From contig JAVMKO010000009.1 of NCBI GenBank assembly GCA_032164245.1, positions 78,253,212 through 78,317,211 of the forward strand: a DNA stretch of 64,000 nucleotides, in the 5' to 3' direction. This document shows positions 21,508 to 30,946 of the stretch, one piece after another. The translations under genes and the position numbers were made by a program. The notes below the pieces were generated by a model that saw only the letters and a program-made list of their open reading frames with translations, was not told where the DNA came from and did no database searches. The stretch comes from Sternotherus odoratus. Taxonomy: Eukaryota > Chordata > Testudines > Kinosternidae. Position 1 is the stretch's first letter, and each line of letters starts with the position of its first letter.

Positions 21508-22032
21508 AAACAAAATGTAGCAGGGGAAAAGCTTAGGAAATTCTAGAGGAGCTGCTTCATTGACATGGTAGGAATGAGTCTCCTACACTATTCAGAATCA
21601 AAGGTTGTGCCTTATGTTACATAGAATTTAGTTTTCCCTAGATTCTGAAAAAAAGGCTTTGAAAGTGCCCTATTATATGAAGCACGTTGGTGGGTCCTGG
21701 TGGGAAGGGCTTGCCTTTGCTATTGACCATGCCTTGGCTCTTCTGTGGACAGAGGGAGAAATCTGACATCTGTTGCTGTAACTGCATGGAAGTCAATGGA
21801 GCTGTGCTCAGGATCCGACCCTTTATTTCCAAGGCTGTCAAGGCAACGGCATTCATGAGCAATTCATTTGCTGTCCTAATGTGAGATAGGCTTTCCATCC
21901 TTGATCGTAGTCCCGGGATAGTGATATCAGTGCGATCGTACGCAAATCTGGAACAGGGAGGCTATGCGTATCATGACATCTAAATGAAGCTGCAGTCAAA
22001 AGGGACATGGACAGAGCTAACTGGGCCAAAGG
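21508..22032. other. Non-coding DNA, nothing recognised
   Basis: Open frames of 65-86 codons on opposite strands at 21638-21898 overlap each other and look like chance. Confidence 0.4.
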
Positions 22033-22038
22033 GTAACC

Positions 22039-22549
22039 TGTAGTGAGCGAAAGCTTATTGTAACGGCAATCGGTAGAGGGCTCAGTTACGCTTCTGAGTC
22101 GACTTCAGGGGGACGGCATAATAAGGTTATCAGTCTGAGAATGGCCTTGTGTTTCTGTTATCTCGTGTGTGTCTGAGAACAGCTTCTCAGCTGGGAAGTT
22201 GTTTACCCCGTCTGCGTGAGAATGAGTGCGTGTGAAACTAAATAGGTAAACTGAGGCAGGACGGCGTATAATCAACAAGGGCTGAACAGCATGTAATCAA
22301 CCAATCTTGCTTGCTGCTTGCTATGTATGAGATGTAAATGAGTATGGGTATATTTGTGCTGACACACCCTCGTGTGTTGGGCTTCTTCTCTGGGCATTAC
22401 TCTGATGTGCCAGATCCCCTGTATCACGGCTGTGCTGACCGGGGCCCCCAGCATGATAATGCCGCACCCTTGAATAAACTCACCACCTTCCATCTAGCCA
22501 CTGCGAGTGAGCCTCATTTCTATGGGATTCGAGAAAGTACCTGGCAACA
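22039..22549 (+). mobile_element. Solo LTR of an endogenous retrovirus
   Basis: 511 bp with terminal TG (tgtagtgagc) and CA (ctggcaaca), flanked on both sides by the same 6 bp, gtaacc (22033-22038 and 22550-22555). A polyadenylation hexamer AATAAA at 22473-22478 lies in the downstream part, as expected for R/U5. No internal viral genes are present, so the provirus was removed by recombination between its two LTRs, leaving one. Plus orientation is inferred from the AATAAA position. The family is not identified. Confidence 0.75.
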
Positions 22550-22639
22550 GTAACCTCTCCTAATACATCTTATCCCCATTCAGGGTTTCAGAATGATAGC
22601 CGCTCTCCACAACAAATTAGCCTCTATAAGTGCCAACTT

Positions 22640-22800
22640 GCAGTAGAGCCTTCTGGTGCTAGAGCCCTGTCCAAGGAGATTGCCATCTTAATAGACGAGA
22701 CAAAGGTCTGCCCAAGGCATAGAGTGGATCAGTAGCTAAACTGGGACTAAACCCCAGGTTTCCGATATCTTAGCTTAGGGCACTAGCCGCTGTTACTTAC
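22640..22800 (-). repeat. MIR-like SINE
   Basis: 'gtctgcccaaggcatagagt', 'gctaaactgggactaaaccc' and 'caggtttccgatatctta' follow the reverse complement of MIR (GCCCAAGGTCACACAG, GGGATTCGAACCC). The tRNA-related end is at the right. Confidence 0.6.
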
Positions 22801-24692
22801 TGGTTGCCAGGGCCTGCGTCCATATTGCTAAAAAGTGCAGCGTGTTGCTGTGTGGCATTGCTGGCAAGTTGTGTCATCACTTTCCTCCACCTGCCCTGCT
22901 CTTTGGAACAGACAGTGTATAGAACTGTACAAGAACCCTCTCCGGTGTGCAACTGCATCACAGGCATACGCTTCCCCGTGAACCAAAACATGTAGCAGGG
23001 TCTATCTGAAGTGCTATTGTTCTTGGCGTTGTTCCTTTAGGATATAGATGTTTTGGGGCCTATGAAAGTTCTTCACATTTAATACAGAGTTATCTCCCTC
23101 CCCCTTCTTCTCTCTTTCAAAACAGAAAGGAGGAGCTGGTAGATGGGCAGGAGAAAAAAGTTTGGGTTAAATCTACCTGGTTTGAAATCCGGCCAAAAAT
23201 AGATCACTACATATGTTTGACTCCCTCAACATTTTGCAGCACTTCTGACGTGTAAGAATGACCTTTGTGGAGAAAACTCTAGTGACATTAATTCTAAATA
23301 TGAACTTATATGGAACTTTTTGCCCCCCCCCCCCATACATTAAAATTCACTAATTTATTTCACTTTCTTTGCCACTGTTCACAACTGTATCACATAAGAG
23401 ATCTCTGACACTAATGACCTTTCTTGCAGAATGCAGGACAAAAAGGAAACACTAAGAAAATGAGCTTAAAAAAAGACTCCTGCAGATTTGACATAAAGGT
23501 GACCTATTTGCTCCTCTGAATACTGTGGAGCTAATTAAACTCAGCATCTCTAGAAATAAAGTGCTGGAGAGAGAGTAAGTAGTCAGTTGCTATCACTGCA
23601 TATGTCACAGGGGATTATGATTAAACCTGTTTCCAAAAGGCAGTTGAAAAAGAAAATGTTTTGTAAGACATAAGAAAAATCCATCTATGGTACCGTGTGT
23701 CCAGACACGAAATGTATAATTTTGGTAATGAGCATGTAAAGTATTTTTCATTGGAACGAGTTTTTAAATAATCCCCTCCCTCAAATTCGGTTTTAAGAGA
23801 AGTTTAAAAAAGATTTTACATAACAAGTGTATCCTGTGGGTAAAAGAAAAAGTGTAACATCTCACACTTTTGCAGCACTTTATGCTGACAAGGTGTTTTA
23901 ACATCTATAGTTTTCAGATGTATTTCAAGTTTGGTTGCTCTTTCAAAATACTATTGCCACCTTCTGCCGTATCCCCTAAAGCATTGGACACACCTGCTCC
24001 CACTTTTCTGCTTTGCGGTGTCGGTTGGTGTGGTGGAAGTTCTCAACTTATTTACAATTTTGCACACCAGGGTGCACGGCTTATTTCTGCGGCAGGCTGA
24101 TGGGGGAAGCTGTCACAATATTGCCAGACTCAACCATTTCCAAATCACGCGTTAGGCCTCCAAAATCACAAGATTGTCTGCAAACTAATTGGATTAAAAA
24201 TAAAAGAAAAATTGGGTTTCGTTTTACTTGCCTTCTGGTATGTGAGCATTTGGACTGCATTTGAATTACCCTTTGAAACTTTCTTCAGCAACCATTAGGG
24301 ACAGAATATTACTTTTGTTTTTAAATGAAAGTTGAGGTTCTGCCATAATCATCTCTCCCCAGGAGCTGGAACTTTAGTAAAATACCAGATCTCACGAGAA
24401 TGGCAATAACATGGTGAAAATATGCACCACTGTAATCATGCAGGTTTAGGCCCTATTTCTATAGGAGTTCTCCTTACTGGCGATATTAACTTTTGTTTAG
24501 CATACTGCAGTGTAACAGCTACAAACTAATGCAGAACACAAATCAAAGACCCAAATATTCCTCTCCACTTTTCGGAGTGGACACGAGCATAAACCAAGTA
24601 ATCAGGCATACGAATGCATGGAGGGAGAAGTGCTATCCCTGGTTGTGCAGCAGCTTCTCTATACACACAAATATACTGGTACATAAAAGTGT
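22801..24692. other. Non-coding DNA, nothing recognised
   Basis: A C-run lies at 23323-23334. Otherwise mostly AT-rich sequence without recognised repeats. Confidence 0.4.
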
Positions 24693-25630
24693 GTAGGTAG
24701 GGAAAAGGTTGTTATAAGGAGGAGAGAGAAGTAGTTCTCCTTAGCCACTGAGGACAGGACAAGAAATAATGGGCTTAAATTGCAGCAAGGGAGATGTAGG
24801 TTAGATATTAGGAAACATTTCCTAACTGTGAGCGTAATTAAGCACTGGAAGAAATTACCTGGAGAGATTGTGGAATCTCCATCATGGGAGGTTTTTAAAA
24901 ACAGGTTACACAAACATCTGTCAGGGATGGGCTGGATCAGGGGTGGGCAAACTATGGCCCGCGGGCCACATCTGTCGCATGGGACTGTCCTGCCTGGTCT
25001 TTGTGCTCCCGACCGGTGAGGCTAGCCCCTGGCTCCTCCCCTGCTGTCCCCTGTCCTGCACAGCCTTAGCGTGCCGTGCCGTGCCGCCAACTCTCGGGCC
25101 TGCCACTCCTGTTGGGCAACGCGGGCGGCATGCCTTGATCTGGATGGGCAGCTAGGCTGCAAGCTCCTGCTGCTCTGAGCAGCATGGTAAGAGGGCAGGG
25201 AGGGGGGCAGGTTGGATAAGGGGCAGAGGGTGCCAGGGGCAGTCAGGAAAGTGGAGGTGTGGACAGAGGTCTGGGCATTCAGGGGACAGGGAGCGGGGGG
25301 GGGGTTGGATAGAGGGTGGAGTCTTGGGGGGCAGTTAGGGGAAGGGGTCCCAAGAGGGGGCAGTCAGGGGACAAGGAGCAGGGGGAGGTTGGAGGGGTCG
25401 GGGATTCTGAGGGGGGAGGGAAGTGGGAGGAGGCGGATGGAAGGACAGGCTGTTCGGGGAGGCACAGCCTTCTCTACCCAGTCTTCCATACAGTTTCGCA
25501 ACCCCGATGTGGCCCTCAGGCCAAAAGGTTTGCTCACCTTTGGTCTAGATAATACTTGGTGCTGCCTCAGTGCAGGGGACAGGACCATGTGACCCCTCAA
25601 GCTTCCTTGCAGTTCTGTCATTCTATGCGC
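24693..25630 (+). repeat. CR1 LINE 3' end split by a hAT insertion
   Basis: The left part (24693-24937) contains 'aaattgcagcaagggagatg', 'ttaggaaacatttcctaact' and 'gaggtttttaaaaacaggtt', typical of the CR1 3' coding/untranslated junction. The right part (25543-25630) resumes with 'gtctagataatacttggtgc' and ends with 'gttctgtcattctatg'. The 605 bp between them is the hAT element. Confidence 0.85.
24938..25542. mobile_element. GC-rich non-autonomous hAT element, 605 bp
   Basis: The left end CAGGGGTGGGCAAAC and the inverse of the right end, CAAAGGTGAGCAAAC, match at 12 of 15. The next blocks 'ggcccgcgggccacatct' and 'gatgtggccctcaggcc' are also inverse. Flanks ggctggat (24930-24937) and gtctagat (25543-25550) agree at 6 of 8, an aged 8 bp hAT duplication. 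The interior 25190-25450 is a G-rich degenerate tandem array (ggggcagt..ggggac). Long open frames there (for example 126 codons) are composition artefacts. Confidence 0.8.
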
Positions 25631-26882
25631 TATACAGGGGTTGGTCTATTACTTTAGAAGGGTGGGTAAAGGACTGGATTTTTCCACCTAGATAGTCATT
25701 TCAGTTTTAAGGTAAGGCACTAGACATGCAACAATAATAAAACAGGTGCCTCTGTAAAGCTACTAGTCAAGACTTGTGGCCAGTCTGCATAGGACAGAAT
25801 TTGCTCCAGTCCCTGTCATTACAAAGCTTGAAGGTGGAGAGCTTTTTGGTTTTAGCTCTGAAGGGCTGGAGTTCAATCTCAGATGCTGGCTAAAATGGCA
25901 GCTGCCACAGCTGGTTTAAGAGACAAAGTAATCTATGCAGCTGTTTGTATGTAACCCTCAGAGCAGCCAAAGCACCGGGAGCAAAACTTTTTTCTGTAAG
26001 GCCTCATAGAATAGGCCTCCTCTCTTTGCTTGCCTCATGCTCCCAGCTTCAGTGCTAAAATAGTCCTGCTGCAAGGGCAGAGGGTACTTCCTGGCAGGAA
26101 ACAGTTCTCCCAGCAAGCAACTGTTTGTAGTCTGCAACTTGTGGTTCCCACTGCTGCTGCTGAAGGACACTGGCCCTCCTTGGACCATGTGCAAAAACAT
26201 TGTGATTTTTCCAAGCCACGACCCTCTGCGATTCTTTTTTGGCAGGTCTCCATTTAGCCCAACTGGAGTGTGTCATGTTGCATTCCTGCCACACCGTGGT
26301 GCTGTGCGAATCTATAAATTAGCAGCACTCCCAACTCCTGTTTGCAAAATGGCATTTCCCACCAGCTGGTAATGGCTGCAGCTGCTCTTGTATCTCTGAA
26401 CCTGGAGGCTCAGAGCACATTCATTTCTAAGGTGAGCCGGAACAGGTCTGCAGTGGAATCGGTCAGAGAATTCAGGGGACCAGTACCCCGCTCCAGTGAG
26501 TTTCTCTTTGGTGTGGCTTTATATTAGGCTTCAGGGCAGGGCTTTGATCTCCAGGGCTTAGTTATTCTGCTGTGTGGGAGGAGCAGCCTGAGAAAATTCT
26601 GTAGTCATGCTCTTTTGGGACCAGCATTCATCCCTGCATCAGTGCTGAGTTCAGTGCAGGGACCAAAATTGTGGGGTCCAGTTTGGCCCCTGAGTCCAAT
26701 TACAGCAGCCCAGAGCTTTGCTGTATCTTGCATCCTGGTTGCATCCACCCCTACCAGGAGATCGCTACCTTCTGCTCCCAGTGTGCCAGGGATACACTGT
26801 TTCCTGTAGCAGGGGCCCCTTCTGGGGTGACTTAGGGCAGTCTCACGCTCTATTTTGTTGTTGTTTTTTTACTTTAAAACAA
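25631..26882. other. Non-coding DNA, nothing recognised
   Basis: Open frames of 61-80 codons on both strands at 25958-26527 overlap heavily. No family resemblance. A tRNA-like phrase 'ggagttcaatctc' at about 25869 is isolated. Confidence 0.4.
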
Positions 26883-27071
26883 TGATAGCATGTTCGCTAT
26901 CTTGCTGTAAAATCTTATGGAGACAAGGCACTGTGGTGTTTATCATTAGGTAGCTAGGCAAGGGCAGGGTAGTACCCCTAATGCCTGATTGCACTCACCT
27001 AGTTTACCTCATGGTAAAACTACAGTGCCTTGTCTCCACTAGGGTTTTACAGTGGGATCACTAACACTCAG
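26883..27071. mobile_element. Hairpin MITE, about 190 bp
   Basis: ctgtaaaatcttatggagac plus 'aaggcactgtggtgtt' (26905-26940) is the inverse complement of 'aaaactacagtgccttgt' plus 'ctccactagggttttacag' (27016-27052) with few mismatches. The weaker outer arms continue the pairing (atgatagcatgttcgctatc against 'gggatcactaacactca'). The transcript would fold into one long hairpin. Superfamily not determined. Confidence 0.75.
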
Positions 27072-28449
27072 TAGTGACATGTTAAAAACATACCATTGTT
27101 TAGCAGTAAAGGCAAAGTCGAAGGCTCTCTGTGGTGCTGGCACAAAAGTGACCCCAAAGCAGGGCTGAATTGCCCCTTTTTATGGCTGGCAGATGTCACT
27201 GTGTCATTGTTTTGGTACTTTCTCTATTCTGCATGTCATTGAGAGTCCCTGCCACCATCCAGCCAGTGAAATGGGTTCTCCATGTTGGAAAACAGGCTGT
27301 CTAACACGGGAAGAGCAGGTTGCTGCATTGGACCCTGTTCCTACATTTGATTAGAAAAACTAACCATATTCTTTGGTGTGGTGGGGAAGAAATGCTTTAT
27401 TTTTCCCTGTAGAAAACAAGCCATTTGGTGGAAGAGGAAAAGGTTTTATGTACATCGAAGCTTCAGCCAGGCATCTGAGGGACCTCCTCCATGGAGGGGT
27501 GGAGGGCACAGGCTGATACAACATGGCAGAAACATTTTGCAGAGGGGGAGAAGGGGAAAGTTAAAAAAAAAACCCCAAACAAACAAAGTGCCCTTACTAT
27601 GCATCACCCTGGCTAACAATGGGTGATGCATAGTAAGGACACAAGCGTTAGAGATGTTCTCTGGCATTTTGAAAGGTTGCCAGAAACTCAAGTATGTGGA
27701 GTTTCATCTGAGTTCAGGAAGAAATCATGTGGTGGGGCGGAGATGAGGAGAGGAGTAATCTTTAAGTTGCTGTGTGTTGTCTGCTTTTTCCTTTCACTAT
27801 CATGGATCCCAATAAGCTCCCCCATTATAGTTTGAAACCTGTGTCCTTGGCTTTCCAAGAAGCCCTCACCCCTCAACACCTCCATTATGAAAAGACCAAC
27901 ATTATGAAAACAAGCTGAGACCAAAGTTAATTGTTTTGCTTTTCCTATAGAAAGATCCCGTCATTAGCTCTGCAGTTTGTTGAAAAGGCTGATGTTCGCT
28001 CACACTGCAGGATTTGTGTGTGTGTGTGTGTGGTTCATATGATGTAATGCTCATAATATAAAAGGTGCCATTCAGGGCTCATGCCAATGAATTGAATGCA
28101 GTGTATATTGCATATAGAAAACTAGATTTTTCACGTGTAGTTGGATACTGGAATAACAGAATATTTTGCTTGGATTCTTATGGACTGATTTATTATAATT
28201 TTTCTCCGCTGGCAATTTATGTTCGTCTATTAAAAGCCAACATTTTCCTGTAGACACCTCAGCTATTTCCAGTTTAAATGCATGGAAAACTGTTGTATCT
28301 CAGCTACCACTACATGGTGACAGGTGGGACATTATGACATTTTAAATGGCGATCACTAAAATTCACCCTGTTTGCAAAGCTCATTCGCTAGTTATATATA
28401 TTTTATATGTGTCCTTGTAATGTTGTGTCTGATGATCTGTTGTATAAAG
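27072..28449. other. Non-coding DNA with a stem-loop and a (TG)n tract
   Basis: Contains the perfect stem-loop at 27592-27638 and a (TG)n run at 28014-28032. Open frames are short and unsupported. Confidence 0.45.
27592..27638. repeat. Perfect 18 bp inverted repeat, 11 nt loop
   Basis: ccttactatgcatcaccc (27592-27609) and gggtgatgcatagtaagg (27621-27638) are exact inverse complements separated by tggctaacaat. No mismatch in 18 bp. Confidence 0.95.
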
Positions 28450-28457
28450 GTCTACAG

Positions 28458-29038
28458 CAGTGGTTCTCAAACTTTTTGTAGTGGTGACCCCTTTCCCACA
28501 CCAGGCCCCTAAGTGCGACCCCCCCTCTTAGGGGCCGGGCTGGGGGGGAGGGTGTCCAGCAGCTCCCTGGAGCAAGGGCCGGTCGAGAGGGATTTCAGCA
28601 GCCCCCCCGCCCCCCCGGGGCCTGGGCCAGGATCGGGGAGGAGGGGTGTCCAGCAGCCCCCAGGAGCAGGGGCCAGTCGGGGGGGGGGATTTCAGCAGCC
28701 CCCCAGGGCCAGGGTCGGGGATTTCCAGCAGCCCCCCAGGGCTGGGAATGGGGGGGGGCTACTCATGGGGGCTCCGGCAGTCTGCCGGGGCCAGGTTGTG
28801 GGAAGCCCCGCTCTCTCAGCGCCTCCCGGAGCCAGCCGGGGCCGAGCTAGCGGGTGCGCCGGCAGCCAGCCGGGCTTGGGCTTGCTGGCAGCCTCTTCGG
28901 GGCCAGGCTTGCAGGGGCTCCAGGAGCCCACCGCAACTGGGGCTGGATGCCAGTGGCAGGGGTCGGGGCCAGCGGCTGGCAGCAGGAGCTCGTGACCCCC
29001 GCATAACTGGGTCACGACCCCCAGTTTGAGAACCAATG
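28458..29038. mobile_element. GC-rich non-autonomous hAT element, 581 bp
   Basis: Ends CAGTGGTTCTCAAACT and AGTTTGAGAACCAATG are inverse repeats. Exact 8 bp duplication GTCTACAG at 28450-28457 and 29039-29046, fitting the hAT preference nTCTAnAn. The next inner blocks 'gtggtgaccccttt' and 'gggtcacgacccc' also pair. The interior repeats 'ggatttcagcagcccccc'-type units. Frames of up to 160 codons inside have extreme G/P/A composition and are not genes. Confidence 0.9.
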
Positions 29039-29046
29039 GTCTACAG

Positions 29047-30695
29047 GATGGGCTATATGGTAGTGGGTGCTAAATGACCTTGATGGATTTTGGTCGTAGA
29101 CATCTGTGCCTATGACTGTCCCTGTACTATATGCATAGACCTAGTGTGATTCAGCGCAGTGTCAAGAGGTACTCTTCCACTGCTGAAGAAAGAGGGGGAA
29201 AAATCACTTAGTTTACTGTTGGCATGGGAACCACAGGGCTAAACGCTGGAGATATATTTATGAAAAGAGTTACAAAGTCAGGCCACTATTCTGCCAAGAC
29301 TTATGCGTATGCCTAACAGACACACTGAGTAGTTCCATTTAGATCACTTTACTCATAGGGCATAAAGTTAGTATGCTTTTAAATTTTTGCAGGTGTAATG
29401 CTTCACAAAAATGCACCGTGGCACTTGCAAAGGTGACAGCTAGCTTGAGACCACCTTTAAAATCCATTTGTGGAAATACTTGCATTTCCCCATTCAAGGC
29501 ACATGAAACAATGACCAAAGAGTTCATCCGCAGTCAGATTATTTGAACAAATACCCCATTAAAAGACAAATCAGTGAATGGGGGCAGCACCATCAACTGG
29601 TCTATCTCTATCTACAGTGTCCATCACCCATAGTGCCTGGGTGTTGGATGGATGCTTAAAGGATCCTGAGCCCGATTAAATTCCCACTGGGATGTGTTCA
29701 GCAGAATCTGCTGAGTGGCCACAGTTATGTAGGCTGAAGAGATTCCTACTTCTGTGGGTTTTGCAAAAGACAATGCTGGGGACAAAGTGTGTTTCTTGAG
29801 TACTGATGACAGGAGCAGGAGGATAATGTAAGGAGGTAGGTTGGAGTCTGGCCTCCGAAGCAACAAGTTTGTTCTAAATTTGGGGGGAGGGCCTAGCCAT
29901 GCATTTGGGCAAGGGGCCTTAGCCCCCAGAATTCTCCTCTATAGGCGAAGTCTAGTCCTCCATAACTGTGTACTGCAAGTCACCTGCCTCTGGAGAAACC
30001 TCAGTGGCCATGACATTTAGAGAACAACCATTGTCTTGTTCTAGAAAGGTTGTCACACTCTTAAGTGTGTCCCGGAGCTCATAGAGATGAAATTGCAGCA
30101 TGACTGCTTCCCACTTCTGACCATTTTCTGATTCCGCAACAGTTTGCAGGGCCCTCCTGGGTCCTCTTCAGAAATGAATCTCCGAGAAACAATGGCTTAC
30201 TTCTTCCCTCTCTGCTGCTCCCGTCCTCTGGCAGCCTGTTTGTTTTTTTTCTTTTCTGGTTGGGTCTTTGAGCTCCTCTTGCCTCCTGTGTCTGAGCATT
30301 ATCACAGAGGCAGGAATAGTTCACAGATCAGTGATGAAACTGAGAAGAGTGCTTAGGAGAGAAACAAGGAAACAAATCAAAGAGGCTGCAAGGGCAGCAG
30401 ATTTGTTCTTTAACCATGTGTTTCACATTCAGAACATGTAGACTCTGATTCTCTCCCCCCTGCCCCCCCCCGTTCCTGCTCTTGAGGAAGGAACAAGGAT
30501 GGTGGGGAGAGGGGGATTTAGTAGGGAAGGGGGAAATCATTTTTGAATGTCTTTCTATATTCTTCATGCAGTCCCCGGTGTAAATTAGCAGACTCAGAGT
30601 TGCTCCAACTTACTTCTTACTTCTGCCCATGGTGTCCACAGGTATCCAGTCAGCTCTCCACAAGTCAAGACGTCCCCTTACACTAAGATATTCCA
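29047..30695. other. Non-coding DNA, nothing recognised
   Basis: A C-rich run lies at 30456-30471. No gene or repeat recognised. Confidence 0.4.
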
Positions 30696-30698
30696 TAA

Positions 30699-30943
30699 GG
30701 CCTGGGCTACACTAGGTGTGTGTGTGTGTGGGGGGGTTCGAACTAAGATACACAACTTCAGCTACACTATTTGTGTAGCTGAAGTCGAAGTATCTTAATT
30801 CAACTTACCTGGCCATCCTCATGGAGGCAAGTCGACCGCAGCAGCTCCCCCGTCGACTCCGCTTACTCCTTCTGCGGAGCTGGAGTTCTGGAGTCGATGG
30901 GAAGCACATTCAGGGATCGATTTATCGCGTCTTAGACATACCC
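30699..30943. mobile_element. PIF/Harbinger-like MITE (type A), TAA duplication
   Basis: Exact TAA on both sides (30696-30698, 30944-30946). Left GGCCTGGGCTACACTAGG, right 'cttagacataccc'. Interior hairpin cttcagctacac / gtgtagctgaag (about 30758-30787) and 'gatcgatttatcgcgtct' near the right end, where the copy stops at the midpoint of the internal hairpin seen whole in 49669-49966. A (GT)n tract lies just inside the left end. Confidence 0.8.
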
Positions 30944-30946
30944 TAA

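Noticed and set aside
25212..25592. 126-codon G/R-rich frame
   Set aside because: Runs from the G-rich hAT interior across its end into CR1 sequence, so it cannot be one gene.
28513..29029. Open frames of 127-160 codons on the plus strand and 114 codons on the minus strand
   Set aside because: They lie wholly inside the hAT element at 28458-29038, have extreme G/P/A content and no motif.
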